Positions 23,933 to 35,672 of a stretch of 64,000 nt of DNA are shown piece after piece. The notes beneath the pieces are model-generated. The model had not been told where the DNA came from, made no database searches, and saw nothing but the letters and a program-made list of their open reading frames with translations. Numbering within the stretch: position 1 is the first letter of the stretch; every line of letters begins with the position of its first letter. The stretch is from Purshia tridentata (lineage: Eukaryota; Streptophyta; Magnoliopsida; Rosales; Rosaceae), in contig QANT01004135.1 in NCBI GenBank assembly GCA_003254885.1, forward strand, positions 1-64,000, in the 5' to 3' direction. A program made the position numbers and the translations under genes.

Positions 23933-25561
23933 TCAATAGAGAGCTGGGCAGCCATCAACTATAACCCCTTTGGCAGTAGGGCACGCAGCCAAGGGGCAGC
24001 CCTCTCCCCTGTTGCCCCACCAGTCAATACCAATGTTATAGGACTGCAGGGCAAGGAATATTAATATTGTAACAAAGGCAGTCCCAGCATCAAGACCACC
24101 AGAAAGGACATAATTATAGTGCTTCCACACATGTGGCCGGTACCTGAAGAAAACAAACCCAGAAAGAAATCCAACAAAGATCCAACTGGTAAAGTTTACA
24201 GCACTAGCTGGGGGAATCAATCCTGTGGCACCCAGCAACACCGGCATGTTGATGAGACGAATCCATTTTTGTTTTGGGAAAGCTTTGTGTGCGAGCCAAA
24301 CAAGGAAAGGGGCAATCGCCCCACCAAGGAAGAACCAATTGATATTCTTGTATTCACCAAGGTTTCCAAAGATTCTGCGTGGGCCAACAAGGCCCCAAAT
24401 AACAGATGCATCAAAGAACACACGATCGATGGGACAAGTCCATGGGCTGTCCTTTGGCAGCTTGGAGGTATCACAAAGGTTGGGAATGTCTTCCATCAGC
24501 CACCATGCTGTTCCCAGGTATACAACCACTGCTACAATTGTTCCTACCACCTGCAATTCCCCTGGTTTAGCTATTAAAGAATGCAACCTAACCATGCAGA
24601 TTTGATACATTCAGAAAATTAAACTGACCTGTGCAATGAACATTGCTCTTGGTGGAATCTTCATGTAGTGACCAAGCTTAAAATCTTGCACAAATGAAAG
24701 AGCTTGAACCATACTGATGTAACCATACACTTTGAAGCACATGTTAGCTACAGGGTGCTCTGGGTACATGTACCCAATCACATATTCTGTGATAACGTTC
24801 AAACCTGGTTGCTGTTACAATGAAAAAGAAAGGACAAACCATACATTTACATGAATTTGAACCACTGACTGTAAACTTGCAGTCAATAACATTAGCTAAT
24901 AATGAAAGTTTTAATTTTGTTACCTGGTTTGTTGTGGCTGATATGATACCAATTGGGAGTGTGAACACAATGGAAATGGCACAAGCAAGCAATACACCCC
25001 ACCAAGGCAATTGAAGTGACTCGTAAAAATGACAAGCTAAGAGGATTAGGGCAATATTAACCACAAGGATGATCAGAAACCACCACGTTGGCACTGATTT
25101 GTAACTCTTCATAAGCCTTGCATGGATATCCAATTGTTTACTTCGCTTTTTAAGGTCACTGCACAGAAGGTACGATGAACTTCACAAAGACCTTTTCAAT
25201 GGTGTTGGCTTGTTTACCAAACACCATATATATATATTGTTTTTCAATATGTGCAGCATATAGTTTCTTTCAAAGGAGACAATGATGTTTGTTTTATACA
25301 TTTGAATGAACCCAGAGCATAAAAAAATCCAATTCTTTCTTTATATGAAATTAGAAACATACATCTTTTTCTGATGCATTACCACATTGCACTACATTAT
25401 TGACATCCGGCCACTTCAAGAAAAACTTTCCAAGGTCAACAAGGAATACTAAAAAGAAATGCCTATGTCCTTTTTTTTGGCCAGGGAAATGTCTATGTCC
25501 TTAATTAAAGAGATTTAGTAATATTTACTGATAGAAATACAATATACTTTTGTGCATTAGT

Positions 25562-25595
<34 letters not shown>

Positions 25596-27273
25596 GATTG
25601 CTTCACAAGCGTTAATTAAATGCTTCAAGTGTAATTACCTTAAATGAAAAAGTAGAACATGCACAAGCGTAGCTGGAAGTGAGGCAAATCCAAGACCATA
25701 AGTCATAGCGAAGAAGGAGCTCAAATGTATAGGCCCCATCTTTGCATATGTACTACGGTCAAGTTGAAACTTGGAATCAATGATGCCCAGGACGTTGTAT
25801 TTTGTACCATTAGACATGAAAAGGTCGCTAGAAATTAATGGGAATTTCTTGGCATTGTAAACATTAAGCCAGTAAGTGATGGGTAACAGCACATACACGA
25901 CAAGGAAAAATCCAACAGCAACATTGGCAGTGGCGAACCATGGGCTAGCCAATGGAGTACCAAGATATGATGAAATTGTAGACCAGTCAATCCCAAAAGA
26001 ACCAATTCCAAGGCCTTTTAAGCCAGAACCCACTTGTTGGACTAGAATAGACTTAGGAGCAAGCCAACAGACCCAAGAGAAAGATGTTATAATAGCAAAA
26101 AAATAGCCAGGGATGATATAGTAAGCAAAACTGCAGATCATTACTAGGAGGAAGAATTGGGTACGAGTCGTGCCACCTTTAGGCCTTTTTACCTTATCAT
26201 GGAGAGCACTGCAGTCAAAAGATATACTACTATGAGTAATGTTAAACAGGCTATGAAATCACTGATTGGCTGATTACTGGACAAAGATAAGTTTACCTGA
26301 ACAATGAAACCTGAACCAGATTAGCAGGCCACCACATCTGCACTGGATCAACCAGATACCTCCGGAAAATACCAGCCCAACCGAACCCTAACACCTATAA
26401 TTCAAAAAAGATCAATAGAAACTACATGATCAGACATCACTCGTAAGAATCTAGTGCACCATCTGTCTTTACTGGCAAAAATTGAAATAGTTTCCATATG
26501 AAACAAACAAATTTGGTGCATTTGGGACATTTTAATATCATATTACTTAAGAATTCCCTTATCAGAACCACGGGAGCAAATCATTAATCCCAAAGAAATC
26601 TAAATCTGTTATCAAATAAAAATGAAATTCAAATTATCCATAAATCTAGCACTTTTTTTCAAAATGATTGATTCCTAATACTATCATATATACATATAAC
26701 CATCAAAATTACCAAAAGCTTAAACAAGGAAATTATAAGTCAACTTGGAATCATTTGAAACCCGAAGAAGAATGAGAAGAAGAAAACCTGAGTGGTTAAC
26801 ATAAGAAGGAAGGCAGGAAGAAGAGTGAGGTTTCTTTTATACAAGAGCTTAACGGAAGTCAAGATATGGGTAGCATAAACAGTTCCAGCACCAGAATTTG
26901 CAAATATGGTGATCAAAACGTGTTCCTTGATATTAAAAGGCCCTGGGTTCATAGTGAACTCCAAGCAAGTACCCTTAAAAAATGGGTGTGTGGGCAGCAT
27001 CCTTGCCATCAGACGGCCAATGGGCACCACAGCAATCTGGGCCGAAATTGATGTGATGATCAATGGCTGTGCTCTATACCAAAAGAACTGGTTAACAAAG
27101 GAGAGTATGACGCATGAAGCCACACCCAGAACCCACATTCTGAATGTGAGCACCGGCATGGTGGGATCATCGGTCTTAGGCACTGTTAAGTCGACTTGCT
27201 TAATGAGGCAGTCGTCATTTTCCTCCTCCTCCTCAGAGGAAGCCATCCTTGTTGAGCTGTCTATCTCAGCCAT
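23933..27273 (-). CDS. Oligopeptide transporter of the plant OPT family
   Basis: Membrane carrier of the OPT family, which moves small peptides, glutathione or metal-nicotianamine complexes by proton symport; the substrate cannot be told from sequence. Six exons on the minus strand: 26788-27273, 26297-26394, 25639-26208, 24924-25158, 24629-24811 and 23933-24550, giving 729 residues, the usual size. Family signatures are clear: the NPG motif in [20 protein letters not shown], and [12 protein letters not shown] (the KIPPR motif). Many hydrophobic segments are visible, as expected for about 16 membrane spans. The N-terminus is acidic ([10 protein letters not shown]) and cytosolic by family precedent. 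The C-terminus, [20 protein letters not shown], is typical of the clade. The ATG at 27273 is the first in frame. The join between exons 3 and 4 gives [20 protein letters not shown], a loop about six residues shorter than in relatives, so that junction is less certain. An OPT subgroup number is not assigned. Confidence 0.92.
25565..25592. repeat. (AT)14 microsatellite in an OPT intron
   Basis: Uninterrupted AT dinucleotide run in the intron between exons 3 and 4 of the transporter gene. Likely variable in length between individuals. Confidence 0.85.
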
Positions 27274-30200
27274 GAACACAGTGAGAAATTCACTGCTTGC
27301 TACTTGCTTAAAGTGCTACGCACACTAGAAAACCAAAGCAAAATAACCAACATACAAATATCAGTAAAGCATAAACACACAAGCGCCGGTGAAAGAGATA
27401 AATAAGCAATGTAGCAAAAGTAGATTGGAAATATAGTATAGTGTATATAGAGAAATGGGATGTATATATAATGAAAAAGAGAGGGAGGGTTTGAATGAAC
27501 TTTGAAGAATCAGAATCGTAACAGAAAGCAGGTATGTATGGTATATACTGGATATCTATCTATTAATTAGTAAGAGGTTGAGTAGCAGTAGGAGTAAAAC
27601 TAACAGGAAAGATTCCAACGCATGTGAGAATCCTAACCGTGCCAAAATTAAAGGAGTCGTCCAAACTCCAAAGGGTGTGAACTTGCGAAGAGGGCCAACT
27701 AAGCTAAAACCGTTCCACAGTTATTGTTAATTTCACTGTTATTTTTAGCACACGTGACACAACGCAAGTATAATATGAATTCAATATGAATGAATAAAAT
27801 CTTTGAAAAAAGAAAATAAATAACTTTACCAAAGTTCTCACACATGATAGCTACATGATGGAACGAATGGAGTTTGTAGGTCCACCATAGATATATATAT
27901 ATATATATTTTCTGACTATCAATATCTTAATATTTATATTTAATAATAACAATTTGTTGGTTAATTTTTTTTTTTGTTACATTGAAAGAAATTGAATTCT
28001 GAACCTAGTTAAATTCTAACCCTTATCCCACTCACTTTTGCCACTTGGATACTCAAGGACTTTTGGTTGGTTACTATTTAATTCATAGTTGAGTGAGTAA
28101 TGGGTAGCTATTGGACAGCACTTACCACATTGTTGAGGGGAACTGTGGGTACGGGGGTACAGGATTATGCATAATGAGGGAAGGATCTCTTATAAATTTT
28201 TTGAATATCAGACCGATACTCGTTTTGTGGAGAGCCCTGCACTCACTCAGAAAAAACGAATAACAACAAACAATTTCCCAGCAAAGAAACTATTCAAAAA
28301 TAGAAATTCAATTTTGGTATTATTATTATTGTTAGGAAAAAAAGATATCTTTGACTAGTTTGACTCTTTTTTCTGGATCTCAACATCGGGTTCATCTCGC
28401 ATGAAAGACACATGCCGTTTGGATTCTAAAGACACTGAAAGTGGTGATCCATCATAATCCCACTTTAACGGTGCGTCAAAATCAACTAATAAACTAACAC
28501 AATTTGAAGATTACGTAATCTACTAAGTACTCCGACGTGTCATATGATCATATCATAACCCTCTTCTTTTTACTTTTTTTCCCTAAACCAAAAACACTGT
28601 AATCCCTATATTTTCTAATTTCTTTCTTAGACATTTGGCAAGAAGCTGGATTTTTCAGAACTAAACTGATTTATGAATTTATTAAATATATTCTTGTAAT
28701 ATAATATTTCAATTTCATTTTTATCATTTAGCAAATGAAACAAGAAAACAAATGGAAACCATCGTCAATCAGTGTCTATCTAAACTTGCCTCAAAACGAA
28801 TTTTAAAAAATCAGAACCAAGGATATTCTTTTACATTACAGCATAATTAAAATTAATAATTATTGCCCATCAACCCAAAAAAGATTATAAATACTGAAAA
28901 CTTACAGCTCCGGCAGAAAAAGAAGAAAAACAAGATGTATAATCGTCATGAAATTCGACCCAACTCTCCACCTAATTTAAAGTCGTTTTTACGAATGAAT
29001 ATATAATTTCTAGATAACATTCCAAAGGCATCATCTTGCTTTCTCATAGCTCGGAGTTCATTTTTAGTTTATAAGTGTTTTCTAAGGAGGGAACTTTGCT
29101 TTGATTTAAAAGGCCTTTTAGAAATCATATTAGTTACGCGAATATTTATGTGATGCGTGAACCCATACATATTAGGAGGACAATAAGGAGGCGATTCCAA
29201 TGATTAATTCTCAACCATCTCTCCTCCGTCAATCGTGAAACATTGATAATAGCCAAGTAAACAGCCCTTTTCAGTCATCGCAGTCAGTCCGCAGCAAAGC
29301 AGAGTTAAATTGTCTTAGGGAGGTAATAAGGTGGGTAAAAGCAAGAAGCCTCGCTGCTTCACACAACAATGCCTTGTATGCATTTTACACTTCCACCTAA
29401 ATCTATTCTACTCACTACTATTTCTCCCAACTCAAATTAAACAAACTAGCCTGACCAAACAGTCCACCAAGAAGGAATCCAATCGCATCAACTATATCAT
29501 ATCCATTCAATGCTAGATTCATCTACAATCCAATCCAACCCAACCCAGTAAAAACTCGAAAGCAAGAAGTTTTCAATCAAAATGACCTCTATATACCCAC
29601 CCACTAATACCATTCTTTTATTTTTCAACTACTAATACCCAAAAATCACATTCAGTTTCTAGTACGGAAATATTGTTTTGAATCCCTTTAAATAATTGCC
29701 TAAAGGAAAAAGCATATTGAAGAAAAAAGGGAAATGAAACATCAATAAATCATAGATACTGGGGTTCTACAACAAATGGTTCAATTTAAGATCTTATTCC
29801 TTTTGGAATATAAAGTCTATAATGTCGCAATGACAAACAAAGCCAATTTTTTAAATTTAAAAGATATCTACTTCAGCATTTACCACACTTCATCACTAAA
29901 TAAATACCAAGCACTAAACCCTAATCCCAAAGCATGCGCAAATGCAAAGAGATTTGAACATGTTCAGCTACAAATAAGTTTACAGTCTCTAACGAAGTGC
30001 ATATGGCAATAGTCTGGCAGTAAGCATAATGAAATGAATACGGAACAGTCTGAAATAAATAAAAGAAAAATATAGTCTGCAGTCGTCTAACAGTAAAATC
30101 ACTCAGATCAACACACGATCTGAGTTAATCCTAACTATGCGCCTGTAATTCTTGAGACTGCAAGTTTGTTGTATCGCCCCTCATTATCAAAACCTCCCAA

Positions 30201-30338
30201 ATCAAGCAAGTCCTACAGAGAAGAGTCGTCCCATGATTTAGCGTGAATTTTTAAATTTTACTCCGCACCTAACGGCCATGAATAATAAAGGGTCGTGTGG
30301 ATCGAAAATTGCGTTAATCACCTGGAAAACCGCATAAA
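27274..30338. other. Intergenic region between OPT promoter and RRM gene 3' end
   Basis: The left part is the OPT gene upstream region, with TATATATAATG-like boxes on either strand near 27445-27475. (AT)n lies near 27888-27908. Bases 29,750-30,338 are probably 3' untranslated sequence of the minus-strand RRM gene. Several short open frames exist but show no family features. Confidence 0.4.
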
Positions 30339-33300
30339 TCAACGCTTCCCTCGGTGCCCACCACCACCTGACCTTGCACCAGGATAGCGAGCAAATTGCA
30401 ACCTTAAATTGACCGAATCACGGTCATGCTCATCGAATTTATAACCTGCAAAATCGAGCTTGACCATTTACGCAGTAACAACTAGGTACGTTTTCAACGG
30501 CGAATCAGGGCATCAGCAGATAGATGATATAAGACGTGAAATCATTATCTTAAATACATAATACCTATCACTTTTCAACCACCTAAGTAGCATATGTGGG
30601 TTCTCCACAGATTTCCTAGATTGAAAGGGTAAAATGGGCCTCCCCTATGCCGAAATAAAGTTCACACGCTTCCTCCCTAAAAATAACGTATACTGTACAA
30701 TTGGAGAAACCTAACCAGAATGAGGTTTCAATTTGCAGTACAATTATGGAATCTTCACCAGTCATGAGATAACTATCTCGACAGCACCATCCTTAGAATG
30801 ACATTAAAAGTGTGGTCAAACAAATGATTAGACGGCTTCCTTGACCAGTCTCAGCAGCCTATTTAAAAGTTTAACCCATCAATTACCCACGAAACCAACC
30901 AGATTTTAGGATCATCAGAATCTAGGATTATAATGAATCAGGAAGGTAAGTCCTACCATTGTTTGGAAGAATTTACAAAGTTTGGCTGATGGTATTGGAT
31001 GACTTTGAAAACCATGCAACTTCAGACCTATAGTATCGGGTGAAACCAAGACGTAATAAATACTAAACAAACTGACATTTGCCCCACCCAGAACAGAACC
31101 TGCAGAATAACAAATATGGCCAGCAGCAATCTTTGTTCACCTCCTTCAATGCCAATACAAAATGGCTAAAATATCACATCATTCTTCATAAAGAGAAGTC
31201 CCATGCCTTGAATAGTGACTTGTCTCACTTTAAACGGGAAATAAATGCCACACAACTTAGGATTTGGGAAGCTTTCCAAAATTTTAGAAAATGTCAGTTA
31301 GCTTTCTAAGTTAAAAGCGTTTAAAGTCACAAATCCTGGGTATAGATTTTCCACGTGAATTGTGTTCAATATTGATGCACTATACACTACACTATAAATT
31401 GTTAAATTTTGAAAGCTTTTTTTTTTTTTTCCAAAATTTTGAAAACTAATTGGCCTTTCCTTTTTGCTTTTGTTAATTCACAGCCAAGCAAAAACCTGCA
31501 GTATCAACTAGATACACGTCCTTTTCTTTTTCTTTCTCTTTTTAAAAAGATTTATCATGAATAAATTGGCATCCCTTCTTTTTCAAAGTAAAAAATAAAT
31601 TTGATAGGCCAACAAACATAGGGGGCTATGATTAGAACAAATTAAGAGAAATTGTAAGCTTACCTTGCAAGGCATCCATAGCAGTGGCTGCATGAGCTGG
31701 GCTCACAAAATCAACAAAACAAAGTACCAGAGGATCTCCTCCAGGCTGCACAGATGAATTATTAATGAATCCATCAACCACTTAATATTGAATCTACCCT
31801 TGGAGATAGATAAACTTACATGTCTCGATTCCTTGCTTACAAGTCTCACTTCCTTGTAACCAACAAAAGGGCGAAAGATATCTTCAAACCCGAGTGAAGG
31901 GAAAATCTAGAAAGGTGAAGTACAAGTGACTATGAATTAAAAAAAAAAAGGATAGAAAACTGCACGCCCTCAACAAATGAAAGGATACGAGCTACTTCAC
32001 GTCGTGTACAGTTGGGAGGCAATCCCTCCACAAATAGCGTACTGGTAGCACCAGGAGGAAGGGGAGCCTCAGGCCGTCCACTTCCCAATCCCATGACCCT
32101 ATCTTTCACACTTGCCCCTGGGTCAACACCGGCAATTCCCATCATACGTGGATCATCAACAGAACGACCAGGTAGTCCCCCACTCATGGTTCTAGCAGAC
32201 TGTCCCCCACTGTACGATGACATTTGCTGAAAGGTTACTTGTTACATTAGGCCCCCAAACATAAACTTACGGTGAAAAATGAAAGTGAAATCCAAAAAGT
32301 ATAAGAAGTGGGTTACCGCGGTACGAAGGTAGCGATCATATGACGCATTAATGGAGTCAGTATCTCTAATTCCGCGGAGAGAACCTCTATCATCTTCATG
32401 GGGATAATAATTCGGCAGGTCGTGGCCACCGTGGGCATCTAAGAGATTAAGAATGTACTTTAGTATATGCCAAAAGAGAAAAGAAAGAAACAAATATTTG
32501 AACTGCATGTGAATCTAAAGGCAGAATGTGCCTTTGTTAAGAAAATCAAATCTCTACAGAAAAAAGCTACCAACAGGAGAATATTAAGTTAAGATTGCAG
32601 ACAACCTAACACATACAATTGCAATAATCACTAGAAACTACTGCATCAGTTGTAATCAGGTAATTAAGTAGCGAAGATCCATTGACGATGCCCAAGTATC
32701 TGAAGATATTCAATCTGCTAACATGACTACTTGAATTTTCTTTTTCCATCCAGCTTAGTAGTTTATATGGTAACTATAGTGATCCAACACAATAGCATAT
32801 CTTCAAATACAATACATGCATCGACTGACCAATGGAATGCAGAAATAGTCATAAAAGGTTAAACCTTAAATGAAACAGAGTATTTCTTAATGATTAATAA
32901 TTATTATCAGCCTCCAACAATATTGTATCCATTTGTCCAAAATTTTCAATTATGAGACATGCAACCTACGGGCTACTGTGGTAAAATTACAAACCAACAT
33001 AATAAGCTTAGTAGTATTTAGTTTCAACTCTCATATGCATACTTTAAACAACGGTTACACTCATAAATTTGTGACGAAAACCACATAGAGCACACCAAGT
33101 TACCAAGAATGCAAATTTATCATATAATCTAAGCAAGTACATCTTATAAATAACCATTGCAGCCCCAATTGCACATATCGGAAGCAATGCCTTGATAAGC
33201 TGATTCACATACACATTAACGGTGATCAAACCACATAAAATAGATCAACCACTTAAAACTCCTTTGGGTTTATTAGAAACTGCACGGAAAATTAAAAAAG

Positions 33301-33495
33301 AACTGCGATCCCAAATTTCAATTCCTCATGCCAATGAAAACATAGTTCCAGTACTTGAAAGTCAGCTGAAATCTCAATTTTTTGTTTACAGAATAAAATT
33401 TCATGGCGCAGGTTTTGTTTTTGTCTTTTAATTCTGATTTCTCAGCAGCAAAACAGAGATTAAAAACCCAAGAACCCTAATTTTATCAAGCACAA

Positions 33496-33526
<31 letters not shown>

Positions 33527-33653
33527 AATTCTAGGAGATGTGTGAAGAATTGAATATACCGTAATCGGAGCGTGGGCGCTTGCCGACGACAGAATTCATC
33601 GCAGACGGTGGTGGTTGCCGGGCGTCGCTGTACCTCCAATAACCCTCCGCCAT
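30339..33653 (-). CDS. Single-RRM nuclear-speckle-type RNA-binding protein
   Basis: Six exons on the minus strand: 33560-33653, 32317-32438, 31989-32226, 31820-31881, 31664-31745 and 30339-30445, giving 234 residues. The start MAEGYWRYSDARQPPPSAMN is followed by a basic KRPRSDY and a low-complexity glycine/proline region. One RRM occupies about residues 128-220: RNP2-like TLFVEGLPP, then REVAHIFRPFVGYKEVRLVS, and RNP1-like DPLVLCFVDFVSP, ending LRLQFARYPG. The tail is GGGGHRGKR. This layout matches plant nuclear speckle RNA-binding proteins (the NSRA/NSRB type in Arabidopsis), which modulate alternative splicing through noncoding RNA partners; the function here is by analogy. The intron between exons 3 and 4 is U12-class (see its own entry), and only its use gives the conserved VAHIFRPF join. 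Intron 1 carries (GA)13. Confidence 0.9.
31882..31988 (-). other. U12-class (minor spliceosome) intron in the RRM gene
   Basis: The 107-bp intron begins GTATCCTTTC, a full match to the U12 donor consensus. Near its end TTTCCCTTCACTC resembles the U12 branch site (TTCCTTRAC-like), with the branch A at 31895, 13 bases before the 3' end at TTTGAAG. That acceptor lacks a pyrimidine tract, as U12 introns do. Removing exactly this intron joins GCTC to AT and restores the family sequence VAHIFRPF. Confidence 0.88.
33496..33522. repeat. (AG)13 microsatellite just inside intron 1 of the RRM gene
   Basis: Dinucleotide run 38 bases downstream (on the gene strand) of the exon 1 donor; on the gene strand it reads as CT repeats, close enough to the first splice site to lie in the proximal intron. 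Confidence 0.85.
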
Positions 33654-34832
33654 GTATGTTATCTGTTTGGTTTGTGAGATAATAAGAGATGGAGCAGAAG
33701 AGTAGAGACTAGAGAGCTCCCAACACGCAAAGAGATTCCCTTTCAGTAGAGAAGGAGGACTGGAGAGGAGAGATGTCCAATTCTCAAGTCAGCGGGCAAA
33801 TAACAATTGTCGTCCTTTGCAATTACGCTCTGGCCTTTGCTTCTACTTCTCGATTCCCCTTTCGTTGTCTTTTTCATTTTTTTTTTCTTTCTAAAAAATT
33901 GTTAAACTCAAATCGCTATATTACTTTTTTATGGTAATATATAACCGAGCAATGTGATATACAACTTACAAACATGATCTGACAAGATAGGTTTTTTTTT
34001 TCTTTTGTTTTGTTTACATTTGAATGAACTGAATATGGACCCTTTCTAATTTGTTTTGTTTTACACATTTTTGCACCAGGTTTAGATCTTAATCATCCTT
34101 ATGAGATATTCTACATATTAATTACAGATTGAAGGCAACTCTAAGCTTAACGTTAATTGTGGACGCATTTAATATTGTGATTTATAAAATATATAAATCA
34201 CTAATATCTATACTACTCGATAATTTGTAACTACTGTGATACATGGTTTAGAGATAGTCTTTAATTTTATTTTTTATTTATTATCGAAGGGAAGAACCAC
34301 CAAACATCGGCTTGGACAAGAGGTAATAGGCAACTCTAATAGATTCCTTGATTAGTTACCATAATTTCATTTTATTATGTTTTTTATTCATTAATTCTCC
34401 TCCTAGTACTTTTCAACAACTAACCTTGTCTTTTTATCAACTGCATCAAATTTTTCCAACTCCAATAATGCTATAGTCAACGGTCTGAACTTGGTCTACT
34501 GATCATATCCGTATAAAATTTGTCCGCCTCATCTTTGTGAGCATAATCTCTTGATACTCTTCCATGTATGAAGATTTTAATTCTCCGTTTTACATTGTAG
34601 TCTCTCAGATTGGTTCATTATTTAGAGTCTTTTCCTCTGCCTTTTCACAATGATTTTCTTTTTGCATGTGAACAACTTGAATATATTGTACTCTTTTATA
34701 TTGTTAATTATATTTCTTTAATACTATCCTTTTTTTGGAGGTTCATTGATGTAAATTGTCAATTTTCATTCTATGTTGGTTGGAATAGGATCTGATTGTC
34801 ATTTAATTACTTGGTGTCAAGCTTTCAGTTTA
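33654..34832. other. Divergent promoter region between RRM and Yippee genes
   Basis: The two genes point away from each other, with 1.18 kb between their start codons. GCTTTCAG at 34821-34828, just before the Yippee ATG, looks like a 3' splice site, so a 5'-UTR intron is probable on that side. AT-rich, no further gene. Confidence 0.45.
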
Positions 34833-35672
34833 ATGGCGGATTTTGGTGGTAATCCCTTCTTCAGCTGCAGAAGTTGCCGAAACCCTCTAGCTCTGCGCGA
34901 GGACCTTCTATCCAAAACATTTCTGGTGCAAACTGAAAAGCAATCGTGTTTAATTAATTAGTCTATTATATATTTTACTCAAAAATTTTGGGGTGAAAAT
35001 GTTATTTTCTCTCTAGCCTGCTATGTTGACCAATCTGTTCAAACAATAAAGAGTTGATACTTGATGGGCATGCTAGGTTGGTGTTTTGTAAACAAGCATT
35101 AACTTCTTGGCTTAGCTTTATAATATCTATTATACTATGAGCTTAGTGGAAATTATAGGTGCTGATAGGTATATGCATGTAGAAATTGGCTTGGAATGGT
35201 ATAAATAGTGTTATTTTGAGATTATCCATTTTGAACCAACTGAATCTGTGTGCATATATATCCACTTAATTCTGTGTAGAACTCATAGTTACATGTGTGT
35301 CTCTGTATGTTTATATATATGAAGCTTGAAGATTATGTGTATATGTGTGCCTTTGTATGTTTATATACATTAACATATACATATATATATATATATATAT
35401 CTATACTGCAATTATCCAACAATTTCTGTTCTTGTTTGGTTATTTAGGCGAAAACTGGGACAGCATATATGTTCTCTCATGCAATGAACATCATTGTGGG
35501 ACAAAAGGAGGACAGGAAGCTCTTAACTGGTGTTTTCTCTGTTGCTGACATCTATTGCACCAATTGTGGGCAGGTCTTGGGTTGGAAGTACGTTCAAGCT
35601 TATGACCCAAGACAGATGGTCAAGGAAGGGAGGTTTATAATTGAGAGAGTGAAGATTGTCAAGGAGTACTAA
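34833..35672 (+). CDS. Yippee-like zinc-binding protein
   Basis: Two exons, 34833-34925 and 35448-35672, giving 105 residues, the family's normal length. Residues 12-15 are CRSC and 68-71 are CTNC, so the zinc motif is CxxC-x52-CxxC, exactly the Yippee pattern. Other conserved parts are LALREDLLSKTF, AYMFSHAMNIIVGQKEDR, LLTGVFSVADIYC and GQVLGWKYVQAYDPRQ, and the usual YKEG is VKEG here. Yippee proteins are small conserved eukaryotic proteins with a cereblon-like zinc fold; their plant role is poorly known. The intron is GT-AG in phase 0. The ATG used is the only one that places the first CxxC near residue 12. A splice acceptor-like GCTTTCAG sits four bases before the ATG, which suggests an extra untranslated exon upstream. 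Confidence 0.92.
35380..35400. repeat. (AT)n microsatellite in the Yippee intron
   Basis: AT run about 47 bases before the exon 2 acceptor. Confidence 0.8.

Noticed and set aside
24119-24605. Plus-strand frames of 152 and 126 codons in the OPT gene
   Set aside because: Shadows of the last transporter exon, which has clear family sequence on the minus strand.
35345-35548. 67-codon frame across the (AT)n run near Yippee exon 2
   Set aside because: It reads through a microsatellite and the intron end into exon 2 in the wrong phase.
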